Positions 1-10,900 of a DNA stretch of 64,000 nt are shown one piece after another. Each line of letters starts with the position of its first letter. Positions within the stretch are counted from its first letter, which is position 1. A model generated the notes under the pieces. The model saw nothing but the letters and a program-made list of their open reading frames with translations, was not told where the DNA came from and made no database searches. The position numbers and the translations under genes were made by a program. This DNA comes from Protonemura montana (taxonomy: Eukaryota > Arthropoda > Insecta > Plecoptera > Nemouridae): assembly GCA_947568835.1 (NCBI GenBank), contig OX387604.1, positions 7,037,860 to 7,101,859 on the forward strand, read 5' to 3'.

Positions 1-757
1 TTGGTGAAATTGAGTCAACGGAACCGGAAGTTGAAGGAATTGATTCAGAGTCAACGGAACCGGAAGTTGAAGGAATTGAAATTGAATCAGTGGAACTGGA
101 AGTTGAAGGAATTAAAATTGAATCAGTGGAACTGGAAGTTGGAGGAATTGAAATTGAGTCAACGGAACTGGAAGTTGAAGGAATTGAAGTTGAGTCAACG
201 GAACTGGAAGTTGGAGAGATTGAAATTGAGTCAACGGAACCGGAAGTTGAAGGATTTGATTCAGAGTCAACGGAACCGGAAGTTGTAGGAAGTAAAATTG
301 AGTCAATGGAACCGGAAGTTGAAGGAATTGAAATTAAGTCAACGGAACCAGAAGTTGAAGGGATTGAAATTGAGTCAACGGAACCGGAAGTTGAAGGAAT
401 TGAAATTGAGTCAACGGAACCGGAAGTTGAAGGAATTGAAATTGAGTCAACGGAACCGGAAGTTGAAGGAATTGAAGTTGAGTTAACGGAACCGGAAGTT
501 GAAGTTGAAGGAATTGAAATTGAGTCAACGGAACCGGAAGTTGAAGGAATTGAAATTGAGTCAATGGAACTGGAAGTTGAAGGAATTGAAATTGAATCAG
601 TGGAACTGGAAGTTGAAGGAATTGAAATTGAGTCAACGGAACTGGAAGTTGAAGGAATTGAAATTGAATCAGTGGAACTGGAAGTTGAAGGAATTAAAAT
701 TGAGTCAAAGGAGCCGGAAGTTGAAGGAACTGAAATTGAGTCGATGGATCCGGAATG
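1..757 (-). repeat. 36-bp coding minisatellite, about 21 copies
   Basis: A 36-bp unit is repeated head to tail, reading on the minus strand as a 12-residue unit near [12 protein letters not shown] with STDSI/SVDSI, STSS/STSG and similar variants. One unit near 495-505 carries an extra in-frame 6 bp. No copy has a frameshift or a stop in the minus-strand frame, which supports selection on the protein. Because the period is a multiple of three and lacks stops, several other frames are also open here; these are treated as shadows. Confidence 0.9.
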
Positions 758-3700
758 CTGAGGAATTGACGTTGATTCACTGAAACCTGATGTTGATTGA
801 TTGGGCGATGGCTGGTCTATGTTTTCATTTGCAAAATATGATGACACGCTCACATTATTTGCACTGTTCAACGCAGGCACGAAGTTAATTTCTTGGTTCA
901 AAACTTCGATATTTTCATCTGGGTTCAAGGGATTTTCTTGCTGCCAGCTTGGTACATTACTTGCGGTTTGACTACCGCCCACAACGTCACTGCCAACATT
1001 ACTTATTATTTGATTACTGGAAACAATTCCGTCGTCATCTTTGACGCTGCCTTGAGCAAATAGGTTGTGGCTAGATGTGATTACCTCATTGCCTGAAGGA
1101 AAACCTGAAGAAATACTTATGCCCATTGATGTACCTGCGGGATTGAGAGAAGAAATACTTGCCAAATTGGGGAGAGAGTTTTCTAAAGAGCCAGGAGAAT
1201 GAACTGATGCAGTTTCGGAAGTGCTGAGAACATTACCAGAAAAGTTGTTGAAATTTCCAAGAGAACTATTAGGTGAAGTGATGGAAGTGTCGAAAGTTCC
1301 AGAAGGTAGACCGGATGAAGAATCGGAAGTTACAGAAGAAAATATATTGGATGAAGCGTCGGGAGTGCCTGTGGAAATACTAGGGGAAGTGACGACAGAG
1401 CCAGGGGAAGTGACGACAGAGCCAGGGAAAATATCAGATGTAGTGTCGACAGAGCCAGAGGATATACCGGATGTTGTGTTAACAGTACCCGGGGAAATAT
1501 CGGATGAAGTCCCGGAATCTGCACTGGAAGTACTCAGAATTGTGGGTGAGGAGAAGAAAGTGTCCGGATTGAAAAGCAATTCAATGCCAGAAAGACTGCT
1601 CGCTTCGCTCGCTGCATTGACAAGTTCGGTAAGCAATTCGTTTTTTTTTTCACTGCCTGCTTGAAACGTTTGCGAACCGTCGAAAACATGTTGCAAGCAG
1701 GTTGCACATCCCCCTAAAAGCTTTGAAAAACACTCGACAGACTTCTTAAACCGCCCTTGTAGGCTTTTAAGCAGGTCGAAATATCTCTTATACTTCACCA
1801 GGCTAGCCTCGAACATGCGCACCTGATTTTCATCCAAACGAAATGACGGAAATCTAGTTATCCGCTCTTCAACTTCCTTTAGATTGGCAAGAAATTGATC
1901 TTGAAATAGCTTCTGTCTGTTATTTTCTGTCTTCTTGCGAAGCTGTTCCATTGATTTTACGGTATCTGACCAATGGTTGAGCAGCTCCTCGAAGCTTACT
2001 TCTGGGGACACCGCCAGAGCTCGTTTGCCAGTAACCACACTCTCGCCACCATCCTCGCTATCACTCTTGGTCTTGAGATGACGCAGCTGATTAACCGGGT
2101 TCGTATCTTGATGAGACTGTTTTATAGATGTTTCAATTTTTTGCAAGACGTCAAATGGTGTCGGTTCTGATACCATAGAGAGGGTTTCTGGAATTTGAAG
2201 AAAAAAATATTTGAATTATGAATTAATTCAATTATTAAATTTTATCAATCAATTGATTGATTTTTTGTAATTTACGACGTGCTGTTTTGAAAACTGGCCC
2301 TGTGGCACTGGATCAATAACGTCGGTATGTTTTAAGAGCATGAACGGGACTTATAGCTTAAAAACCCTTCAGAAGGACGGTACAAATCGAAGAACAGGAT
2401 TCCTGCACAAATTCCTGCTGTCGAGGTATTGTTAAGCGAGGCAAATTAAGTTTTATCCCTCAAACCTCTCTCCACCCAAACGGGTTAGCATGTTGGAAAC
2501 ACTGGCTCTCATAAGATCACCGAAGTTAATCAACACTGCTCTGGGTCTAGGTATTGGATGGGTGGCCATCATACACATGGCCAGTTCTGTTCGGGAGAGA
2601 GGCTGGATGAAAGTTAGTGCAGCAACTTTAGTAGCCTTGCTTCTCAACCTCTCGACAGCATGGATTTGGGGAGGAATCCTGTTGTTCACGTTGAACCGTT
2701 ATTCGGAAGGGACGTTAAGCCAGAAGTCTCCTTGGTGCTCTGCGTCAGGAGTGGACTACGTGCCGGCACCGGGTTTTCCCTCCTCTCTTTTAAGCAAGGG
2801 TAGGTTCGTCATCATCCTCATCATCTTCCACTAATTCACTGACGCCATTAGACAAGTGCCGCAGGGCCAGTTGTCAAAACAGTGCGTCGTTAAACCCCAA
2901 TAATCAAACCTCTCTCCCGAACAGCGTTGGTAATGAGTGTGATGGTTACCTATTCAATGCCTGACCCAGCGAAGTGTTGTGCAAATTAGGTGATTTCACG
3001 AGAATCGGTGATTGCAACACGCTAATCCGTTCGATTCATGGGTTTAGCAAGTATAGAAATTAAATATTACCTACCCTGAACGGTCATAACGAACCGATCG
3101 TGTAAATAGTAGTGCATTGGTAGTTTTTATTGCTGTCTCCCTCCCCCGCCCCCTCGGCCATCCCACGTCAGCCAACGTACCATATTCCACCGTTCACACG
3201 CAAAGGTACAATTATAAATAAATAATAATCAAACAGGGAACTGTCCTGCAGAGAAAAACGACAAGAAAGTTATTTTAAGTGAAAAGCCATGCAACGAGTT
3301 AGAGTCAGTATGTCTAGCATGTCTTTTTAGTTATTTTGCAAATTAAGCGAAAAATGTCTATACCTGCTATCATGACTCGAGTCTATATTTATTTTTAGCG
3401 AAGCTAGCAAAGCGAAGTATTCAATTTCACTAGCCATAAAAGGGCTATTTTTGTGTGAGTGTGTGTTTTTGGTCGTGATTCGAAATCCCTCAATATTTTT
3501 TTTCAATCAATCAAAATGTATGAACGTTTTCAATGCCTCCTGAAATCATCGAATGGATACCAGACTTGGCCTTGGTTGTTGTTCCAAAACCTTCTGGATC
3601 TACGGACCAGTAAAAAAATCTTACTGGATCCATTTCGTTACCACAACAATATACTGAAATTGATTTTCCGAAACCTAATGTTAAAGTAAAAACGTTTACT

Positions 3701-4089
3701 GAGAGTTACTGGACCTAATACGTCTGGTAGATTTTACTGAAAAAGCTCCTGGTTTTAGTACACCCAGTCATTTTTGGAATGCAACAATGTCTTTTTGTCG
3801 CTCGCTCACTTTTATTTAACCACCAAAAAAATGTACGCTTATCCTCAATAGAACTATAGTTATAATAATAATAATAATAATATCGTAATCGAGAATCCAA
3901 TTTAAAAATTACCTCAAAATTACCTCGCTGTTGACGCACCTATAAACCCCACTATTCATTCATTCCAATTTAAAGCAATGCAATAGGTATAAAGTTAAAA
4001 TCAAGTTACATACCAGACATTTTGACCGCATTGATAAGCAGTAATAATAATATCACCGATACCCGAGATATTTTGTGACACGTTTTCAT
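1..4089 (-). CDS. Secreted Ser/Thr-rich protein with 12-residue tandem repeats (partial)
   Basis: Two exons are visible: 4089-4014 and 2187-1, with the second running off the left edge. Exon 1 encodes a signal peptide ([20 protein letters not shown]...) and ends one base into a codon at a good donor (G|GTATGT). Exon 2 begins after TTCCAG and continues the frame as E-T-L-S-M-V-S. About 728 further codons stay open to position 1. Order: signal peptide (residues 1-23), charged helical segment (about 85-150), a Cys-containing segment (about 180, with a CATC motif), a Ser/Thr/Gly-rich region with degenerate 11-12-residue repeats (about 245-330), a more varied Asn/Ser-rich stretch, then about 21 copies of a 12-mer like [12 protein letters not shown] from about residue 502. 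No family is recognised. The composition suggests a secreted mucin-, silk- or matrix-like protein. The in-frame splice and the long open frame make the minus strand the sense strand. C-terminus unknown. Confidence 0.8.
2257..3032 (-). mobile_element. 5S-rRNA-derived SINE, older copy split by a nested insertion
   Basis: The 3' portion lies at about 2257-2473 and the 5S-like 5' portion at about 2918-3032, both on the minus strand. The two halves are contiguous in the family consensus and are separated only by the plus-strand SINE at 2474-2903. It lies in the first intron of the Ser/Thr-rich gene. Divergence from the other copies suggests an old insertion. Confidence 0.8.
2474..2903 (+). mobile_element. 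5S-rRNA-derived SINE, full length, nested
   Basis: A 430-bp element flanked by a 14-bp direct repeat (TCAAACCTCTCTCC at 2460-2473 and 2904-2917). Its head matches 5S rRNA (GATCACCGAAGTTAA near 2516, GGATGGGTGRCC-like near 2557), which is the 5S internal promoter region. A body shared with the other copies follows, ending near GTCGTTAAACCCC. The duplicated target identifies it as a retrotransposed insertion into the older minus-strand copy. Confidence 0.88.
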
Positions 4090-4925
4090 GTCTCTTGAAA
4101 CGTCGTGAAGGAAAGAGTTTAGTCTGAATGGTAATCTGTGATTGATTTGCAGCTCACCGTTTAGGTGAAGCGGTCATTAGAGGTAATTGGGTCCATCAGC
4201 AACGAGATCTCGTATGCATGTAATCATGCAAATTGGCTTTTAATGAAAGGCATCTGAAACGTATGGGGAAAACCACGGATTCCGTCAAAGTGACAAAGAA
4301 AATAATCAAAAACAATCCAGGCTGAAATCGATTTTATCTGCTTGCAGATTGTCCGTTTTGTTGCCATTTCACTGTCAATTAGGGTAAACTAGCTCAGTCT
4401 CTGTGATGATACTCTTTGCAATAAAAATTAGCAGTATAATTAGCAACAATTACCGAACCATGCAGTTTGTATAAATAAATTGACTAATAAAGTCTTAACT
4501 TTTTGACTCGCCCATACGTCCCTGAAAACCAACCATAAAAGACACACAACATCAATTTTCAATCTGCAAGTTTTTATTCCAGCTTCATTCAATCAAACGG
4601 TAAATAAATTCGATAATATTACGCAAGCTCTTGGTAGGCAGAGGAAAAAAGTGCAGGAAAAAGTAGCCTCAGCGACCGGCATGCTCGTCACTCGCGTAAT
4701 TCCGTGGATAGCTCGCGTCGTCCCGAACACCTTCTTGCGTCCTACACCGCGTCCTGCGTTCCCCACCGCCGCTGCCACCGCCGCCGCCAGCGCCGCCGCC
4801 AACGCCGCCGCCAACGACGCCTTTCAAGTCTCATTTCTGTCTTGTCCTCCTACCTGTGAGCAGCAACTGGACTACTCGTCCTCACACCGTAACGCTTACA
4901 AGCTCTTCTCGACTCAGATTTCAAG
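4090..4925. promoter_or_regulatory. Divergent intergenic region between two secreted-protein genes
   Basis: About 0.84 kb separates the start codon of the minus-strand Ser/Thr-rich gene (4089) from that of the plus-strand secreted gene (4926), so the interval probably holds both promoters and 5' UTRs. A TATAAAT-like string occurs near 4470 on the plus strand, too far upstream to assign. No convincing core promoter is placed for either gene. Confidence 0.45.
4765..4818. repeat. GCC-type imperfect trinucleotide repeat
   Basis: A run of GCC/GCT/AAC triplets lies just upstream of the start codon at 4926, in the probable 5' UTR or promoter of the plus-strand secreted gene. Both strands are open across it (poly-Ala on the plus strand, poly-Gly in one minus frame). 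No splice site or start supports a coding role, so it is annotated as a simple repeat. Confidence 0.6.
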
Positions 4926-7900
4926 ATGAGTCAACACAGTCGAGCGTTGGTCCTCCTGCTCCTAGTGGCACTGGGGGCTGTGATGGCATACGTCTCTCCT
5001 GATGACCAAGGACGGTCAAAAAGTGGTAAATGAAAAGCATGCTTATTTTTAATAATTTTTTTGGACACTACTTCCCTTTAAAAAATGTTTTCCCTGTTAA
5101 GGTATATAACCATGGCATCCACCTCTCACGGACGTTACTCTCCATGTTAGCAACCATAACCATAACCTCTATAACCATGTGAGCCCTTCTTCCTTTCCAA
5201 AACGACGTGAACGCGTAGCTTAGAGTGACACCCGCGAAAAGAGGAGACTTTCGATTTTCATGTTTCATGTTTCGATGTTCGATTTTCATAATGGGAAAAT
5301 GTAGAGGGTAGCAGTGTTTATAATATTAAATGACCTGCCAATTACGAGCGTTCGTAAATTATGAGCATGCTCATTTTATTAAATGGCAAGGAAATAATTT
5401 CGTCATCGCCTTTCGGGAATTTTCTTGATTGATTTTCCAATCCAGGATGGGTTTCATAACTTAAACCTTGACATTACAACTTCTTAGAAACAAATTAAAG
5501 GTACGTTAAAATCAGCGTGAAAACGATGACTTGAACGTAGGTGTAATTTTTCCCTTCGATAAACACATTTCTCTTTTGCTTTGTTAGCAGTTATAATAGG
5601 CTATTAGGCGTCGTCGAAACTTAATCTAAAATGTCATTTTTTCTCCTTCACTAATGCTGGCTGCTTTTTTGCAAGGGTAAATCTATTTTCTTTGGAACCC
5701 TTGTATTACCGACTTATATTTCAAATAGTTGTGCAAATATTTCCGCCAGTCGTAATGAATTTCACAGATTTGCCTCAATTGTAGCGAATTGATCAACTCA
5801 TCAACTAGCTATCCTTAAAATTTCGACTCACTTTTGTTATTGTAAAAAATATAGTTTCTGCGTGCAGAACAGTTAGTAAGTAAAAATATGCAGTCACCAC
5901 TGTACAAAACAAGAAATTACCATCTAACTCAGTATATTTCTAAGTTCCAGCTTTAAAATATGTAAGTATTTGCGGTCATACATATAATTATTTGCCGCCA
6001 CAAGCAATATGTTTAATAAATTCCGAGAGAGGTACTAAGGGGTTGTGTTGAACTCCAAGGGAAAGGACAGATGAATCATAGGTCAATCCTGGGGTGAGTT
6101 GTTTGAGTGCTTGTTTGTGTGTTTCTTTGTTTCTTTGTTTGGGGGAATATGTGGAGAGCTGATTTAATTCCCACCCTGCGGGGGCAGATTTAAGGGCAAG
6201 TCCTGGGCATGTGAATCCGTTTGCCTCAAAAAGAATCCCTTTAAACTGTTCATGCATGGAGAGCAGCTAGCACCAACTTGTAGGGTTTATTGCTACAAGA
6301 GGAGAGCCCTCCAGACCTTCTGACTAAAAAATTCGCCTGGGCGGCTCCACTGGATGAACCAGAATTAGCTTCGCCACTGAAATTGCACTAAACCGCACAA
6401 TTAGAGTGTTTTTATAACGCGTGTGGTGGAAAGGGTCATATTGTCTTGAGAGGTTGTTTGCATTGTCAGCAAATCTATAAAAGTGCACCTTCCATCCGGT
6501 CAACACTTTGCCTATATAAAACGCCTAAATGCAAAGACACTTTTCGAATAATAGTCATATTCGAAATTGCTACGCTGAAGTTTTTCTTTTTTACTACTAA
6601 GTTTCTACGTTCTATAGCCCAAGACGAACTTCTCCAAAGAGCCCGTTGAATTGAAAGTCAAGAAAAAGTCAAAGCATAACAGATGGGGAAATATTGACTT
6701 TCCCCCCTGTTATGAAACCCTAATATGAAACGTCGGTACTGCACCCAGCACTGCACCCAGTAACATACATTTCCATTTGCCGTAACTGTACCGAGAAAAA
6801 AGGTATTCACACCGGTTTAAAATCCTCGGTACGAAATGGAATCAACCATCGTATTTTAGCAACTGTAGGGTGAAAATTAGTGCCATTGTGGACAGGTATC
6901 ACACAGGGAGAATACCGGTAGCATACCCCCATAAAGATTACATGGTTATTAGCACCTGTGCTAATATTAATAATGTTGTAGACAAAGAGTGACCCGGCTG
7001 CCTTCATGTTTCACCGGAAGTTCCAGTGGGGGGAAGGAAGTGAACGCTATGGTGCACTTCACTTGTCAAAAATGGTAATCGCAGCATCTGATTTCATGGC
7101 AACTCTACGCACTACATTTACATATTCATGATGAGTTGACTGCCCAATTGTGCGCACTTTTTTAACATTTAACCACTTTAACGAGTAGTTTTGATAATCA
7201 GTGCACTGACTGGTGCCCACTTGCAAATATTTTGAGATTGTAATTTACTACTATCTGGGTTGTAAAATAAGCACGCTCATAGGTTGCAAAAAATGCAGAG
7301 GCGTAAACTGTTCAGTATTACATTAATACCATTTCAAAAATGTCGCGAACTCTGACCTCTATCTTTCGCGGGTCCTGCTATAAACGTTCTTAAAGGTTCT
7401 AGTTTATTTGATGAAAATGACAGATCTCCAATGAGTAGAATCATGAGGCTGTGAATACTCACTGTCACTAAGCTTCCAGTGATGCTATACTGCATTTCAT
7501 TCATTGTAACACGTGTAACTCTAATTTGACTTCAATAACTCAACACTTTTCAGAGGTTTTAAGTGTTCATAATAATAAAATACTCTGCCCATTGCAAGAA
7601 TAAAATTTTTAATTAGATTTCAAGGTTCATAATAATTAACTAACGACTGTTTAACATAGCACGTAACATCTTTCACTACTTCGATTTTTCAAATAAATTT
7701 TCCCTCAATAGTTCAAAACCACACGAGCAGTAGATCCACCCATCAATTCCTGTATCTCTGTTCTCATGATCATCTATTGCCCACTCTGCAAATTCTAATC
7801 TGAGGAGAATCTATCGGGGAAGCGTGACCGACTGATTACCATCCCATCAGTGCTTTTTAATTAAATTGCGATCAAATCGACGAATGCCTATTTGCCTCAA

Positions 7901-10900
7901 CGCTTGCGGCGGTGCCACGTACGTATAATTAGTGCTCACAACCTACAATGTTGACAACGTCCTCGTATGATAGCATGTCCAACTCATGTCCAACTCATCA
8001 TTTACCGCGTGGATATGGTCAAAATATCAAATACAGTGCCTTTATTTAACTGCGCCACAACATAATGAGAGTCTTGTTCTAAGACATCGAATTAGTAGCA
8101 GGCAAAAACAACACTATTCAAGGTTGGTCTGCGCCTTGTTGATGCCTGAACGGCTAATGACTTCTAGAAGAGAGCATGGCCAAATCAGAGGAATCAGAAG
8201 ATCACGGCACGCAAACTGCAATAACCTTTCGTTGCAACTGTCTGAAATATTTTGAAATAATTTACATACACCTGCTAAGTTCTGGATGAATTCCCCGACT
8301 AGATAAGTTACGAAAAGGAGACAAAGGTAAAGTAGCATGTTTAAAAAAAGTTCACGTTCAGCATGGCACGATGCGCACTACTCAGAAGTAACAATGAGAA
8401 AACCCAGGATCAGGGTTTTCCTTGTTCGAGGCAGGGGTCCTCGTTCGATCAACTGGATACGTAATTATATGAGTAACTCTGATCATAAAATATAACATGT
8501 AGTCGACGTGCAATTACATGCAATTTAATGCTATTACATTGTTAAAAAGATCAAAAAGACTTCTCGCCTCGGGCAAGCTTCATCAAGTTCATCATAGGAC
8601 ACGATAACTACTGATTTTTCCCTCTTCTTACCTAGACTGGGCAGATTCTTATGCTTTGCATCGTCGTTCACATGGTTTACAAAAGTGAAATTGTGAGCAA
8701 AATATCATAACCATGTACTTCGTCAGTTGTTTTGAACGTAAAGATGTGCAGGTGTCGAACTATCACTACGCCGTGACAATAAGTAATTGTCATGAATTGA
8801 CAATGTATTGACAAGGGATTGCATCGTATTGTAGCTGGATTGACGCTATCTGGATTGATAGTTTGAGTCAACTGACGTGCTAGTACAGGTACTAGACACT
8901 GCAATGAGAATCCGACTTAAACTGGTTTAGTAAGAAACGTGAAAAAAACAACCTTGAATGTAATTTATAGTGAGATGGATCGTGCAGATTTCTAGAATAC
9001 TAGGAAAATGTGTAAGCCGAGAGAAGAGGCAAGGTTAATACCATTTCTATAACTATATTTTAATAATCATCTGAAAATAACAAAACAAATATATTATATT
9101 TATTTGTAAATCAAATCCACTCCTTTTTTTATTCTAGAAGATGTGTAGGAGTGAATTGATAACTTAATGTAGTTCCCTTCCTACTTCGTTCGTCACAGGA
9201 AATGTTAAATCTGAAAATCCATGCATTTCTGTTCAAATTTACCGACAGTGGAACCGAGCTGACGCCGCTTCCCGACCGAGTTGTTTAGCATATTGCTAAC
9301 ACAGGTTCTTTTGAACTCACGGAAGTTAAGCAACTCTGAGCTGGGTCGGATATTGGATAGGTGGGTGACAGCCATAACCTTGACCAGTTGTGTTTAGGAG
9401 GACGGTTGGAGAGATCCAAGTTCAACAGATTCACTCGCCTTGCTTATCAACGAGGGCATGGATTAGTGAACGAATCTTTTTATTCGAGTTGTACCGTCCT
9501 TTGGAAGATACATCATACCCGTGGTCCTCTTGGTGCTCTTTGACAAGGAGAGAAACAGGGTTCCTTCTAGGCTAGGCTAGGCTCATCAGCACTCTCATCA
9601 TCATCCGCTCATTCACAAACCGACTTTAGCCAATTCCGCAGGATCCGTTGTCAAAACAGTTCTGTTTTCCTATTGATTCTCCTCGGAGTTCAGCTCCTTT
9701 AGCTGACAGAAGTATTTGAATTTAACTTCATGTGATTGAAAGTCGTAGTGGGATATTTTACAACAACCAATTTGATTACCGTATTTTCAGGAAAAGAACC
9801 ACCATTAAAAATGGCCGACTCAAGCCATTTTTGTCGGTGTTTCTAATCCTGAAAATACTATATGAGTTGCAAAAACAGTAAAACAAAAAAACGTTCAGCC
9901 TAGCGGATATAAGTCGATTATCGACGTAAAATGAATTAATTAGCTCTGTTACAACGCTTTAGCATTTGATTTCGCAGGTGATCGAGCTCGATATGAACAG
10001 AGTCATCCGGGGCAGGTTCAACGTCAGCGACCACAACCCCTCTCTGCACATGATCACCAGCGCCTGGAGGAGGCCCGCAGGGTACCAGGGGCTGGAGTTG
10101 GGAGCAGAAAGGTCAGGGACATTGACACAGGCTCGGGCTCTGGCTTCGTATCGGCAGGATCTGCTAGTTATGCGGGCTCCTCTGGTAAGTACAGATTATT
10201 TCATGTTCGGGGGGACCATTCAGTGGGGTATTATCGTAAAGTGGGTATGTTCAAAGTCGTCGTCTTTATGATCTGGCCCTCGTTGTCCTATTAGAGTTAA
10301 ATCGTCTTACAAAATAAAAACATCTTCCCACAAATCCGTTTTATGAAAAAAATTAATGTGAACGAAAGTTTTTAACAGTGTGTCATGCACAAAAATTGTG
10401 TAAACGCCCGCGATCCTATTTTAGATTGAAATGGTAATTTGAGAAACGCCCGTTAAGTAACGAAATAATCACAACTAACAACTGATGGCGCGAAAGAGAG
10501 AAAAGTGAAAACACGACTGAGCCGACTCATGGTTGAGACGACTTAGTCGAGCGAATGTAGCTCTAGCTGCTACAATTATAGTCGTGTTTTCATTATTGGT
10601 TATAGTTTTCCAGCGGCTTTTGTGGATTGAGAAGCTGTACGAATATTAATTTTTTATCTTCGATTCACAAGTAATCGGATTTTCAGTCAAAACGACCAGT
10701 CACTCAGTAATAAGTTTGCATGGTAAAATTAAGTGCTGTCTCCATGTGACAATTTCACAATGGTACCTTATATATATCATATGCGAAATCTGGAAATACA
10801 TCTTTTTCCAATTATTTCTTACAGTCAAATAAATTTGTATATATTTTGTGTCTGTTTTGAATTGATTGGATTATTGGTTGCCCAGTATTACCTGCCCTGC

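Noticed and set aside
90-761. Long plus-strand frame of [12 protein letters not shown] repeats (223 codons) and neighbouring plus and minus frames across the array
   Set aside because: All are products of a stop-free 36-bp period. Only the minus frame described continues into non-repetitive coding sequence and splices in phase to a signal peptide.
2490-2834. Frame of 114 codons starting [13 protein letters not shown]
   Set aside because: It lies entirely within a 5S-SINE and equivalent frames are broken in the other copies.
4593-4929. Poly-Ala frame (plus) and poly-Gly frame (minus) through the GCC repeat
   Set aside because: There is no splice support, the region is the probable 5' UTR of the gene starting at 4926, and the bias is explained by the triplet repeat.
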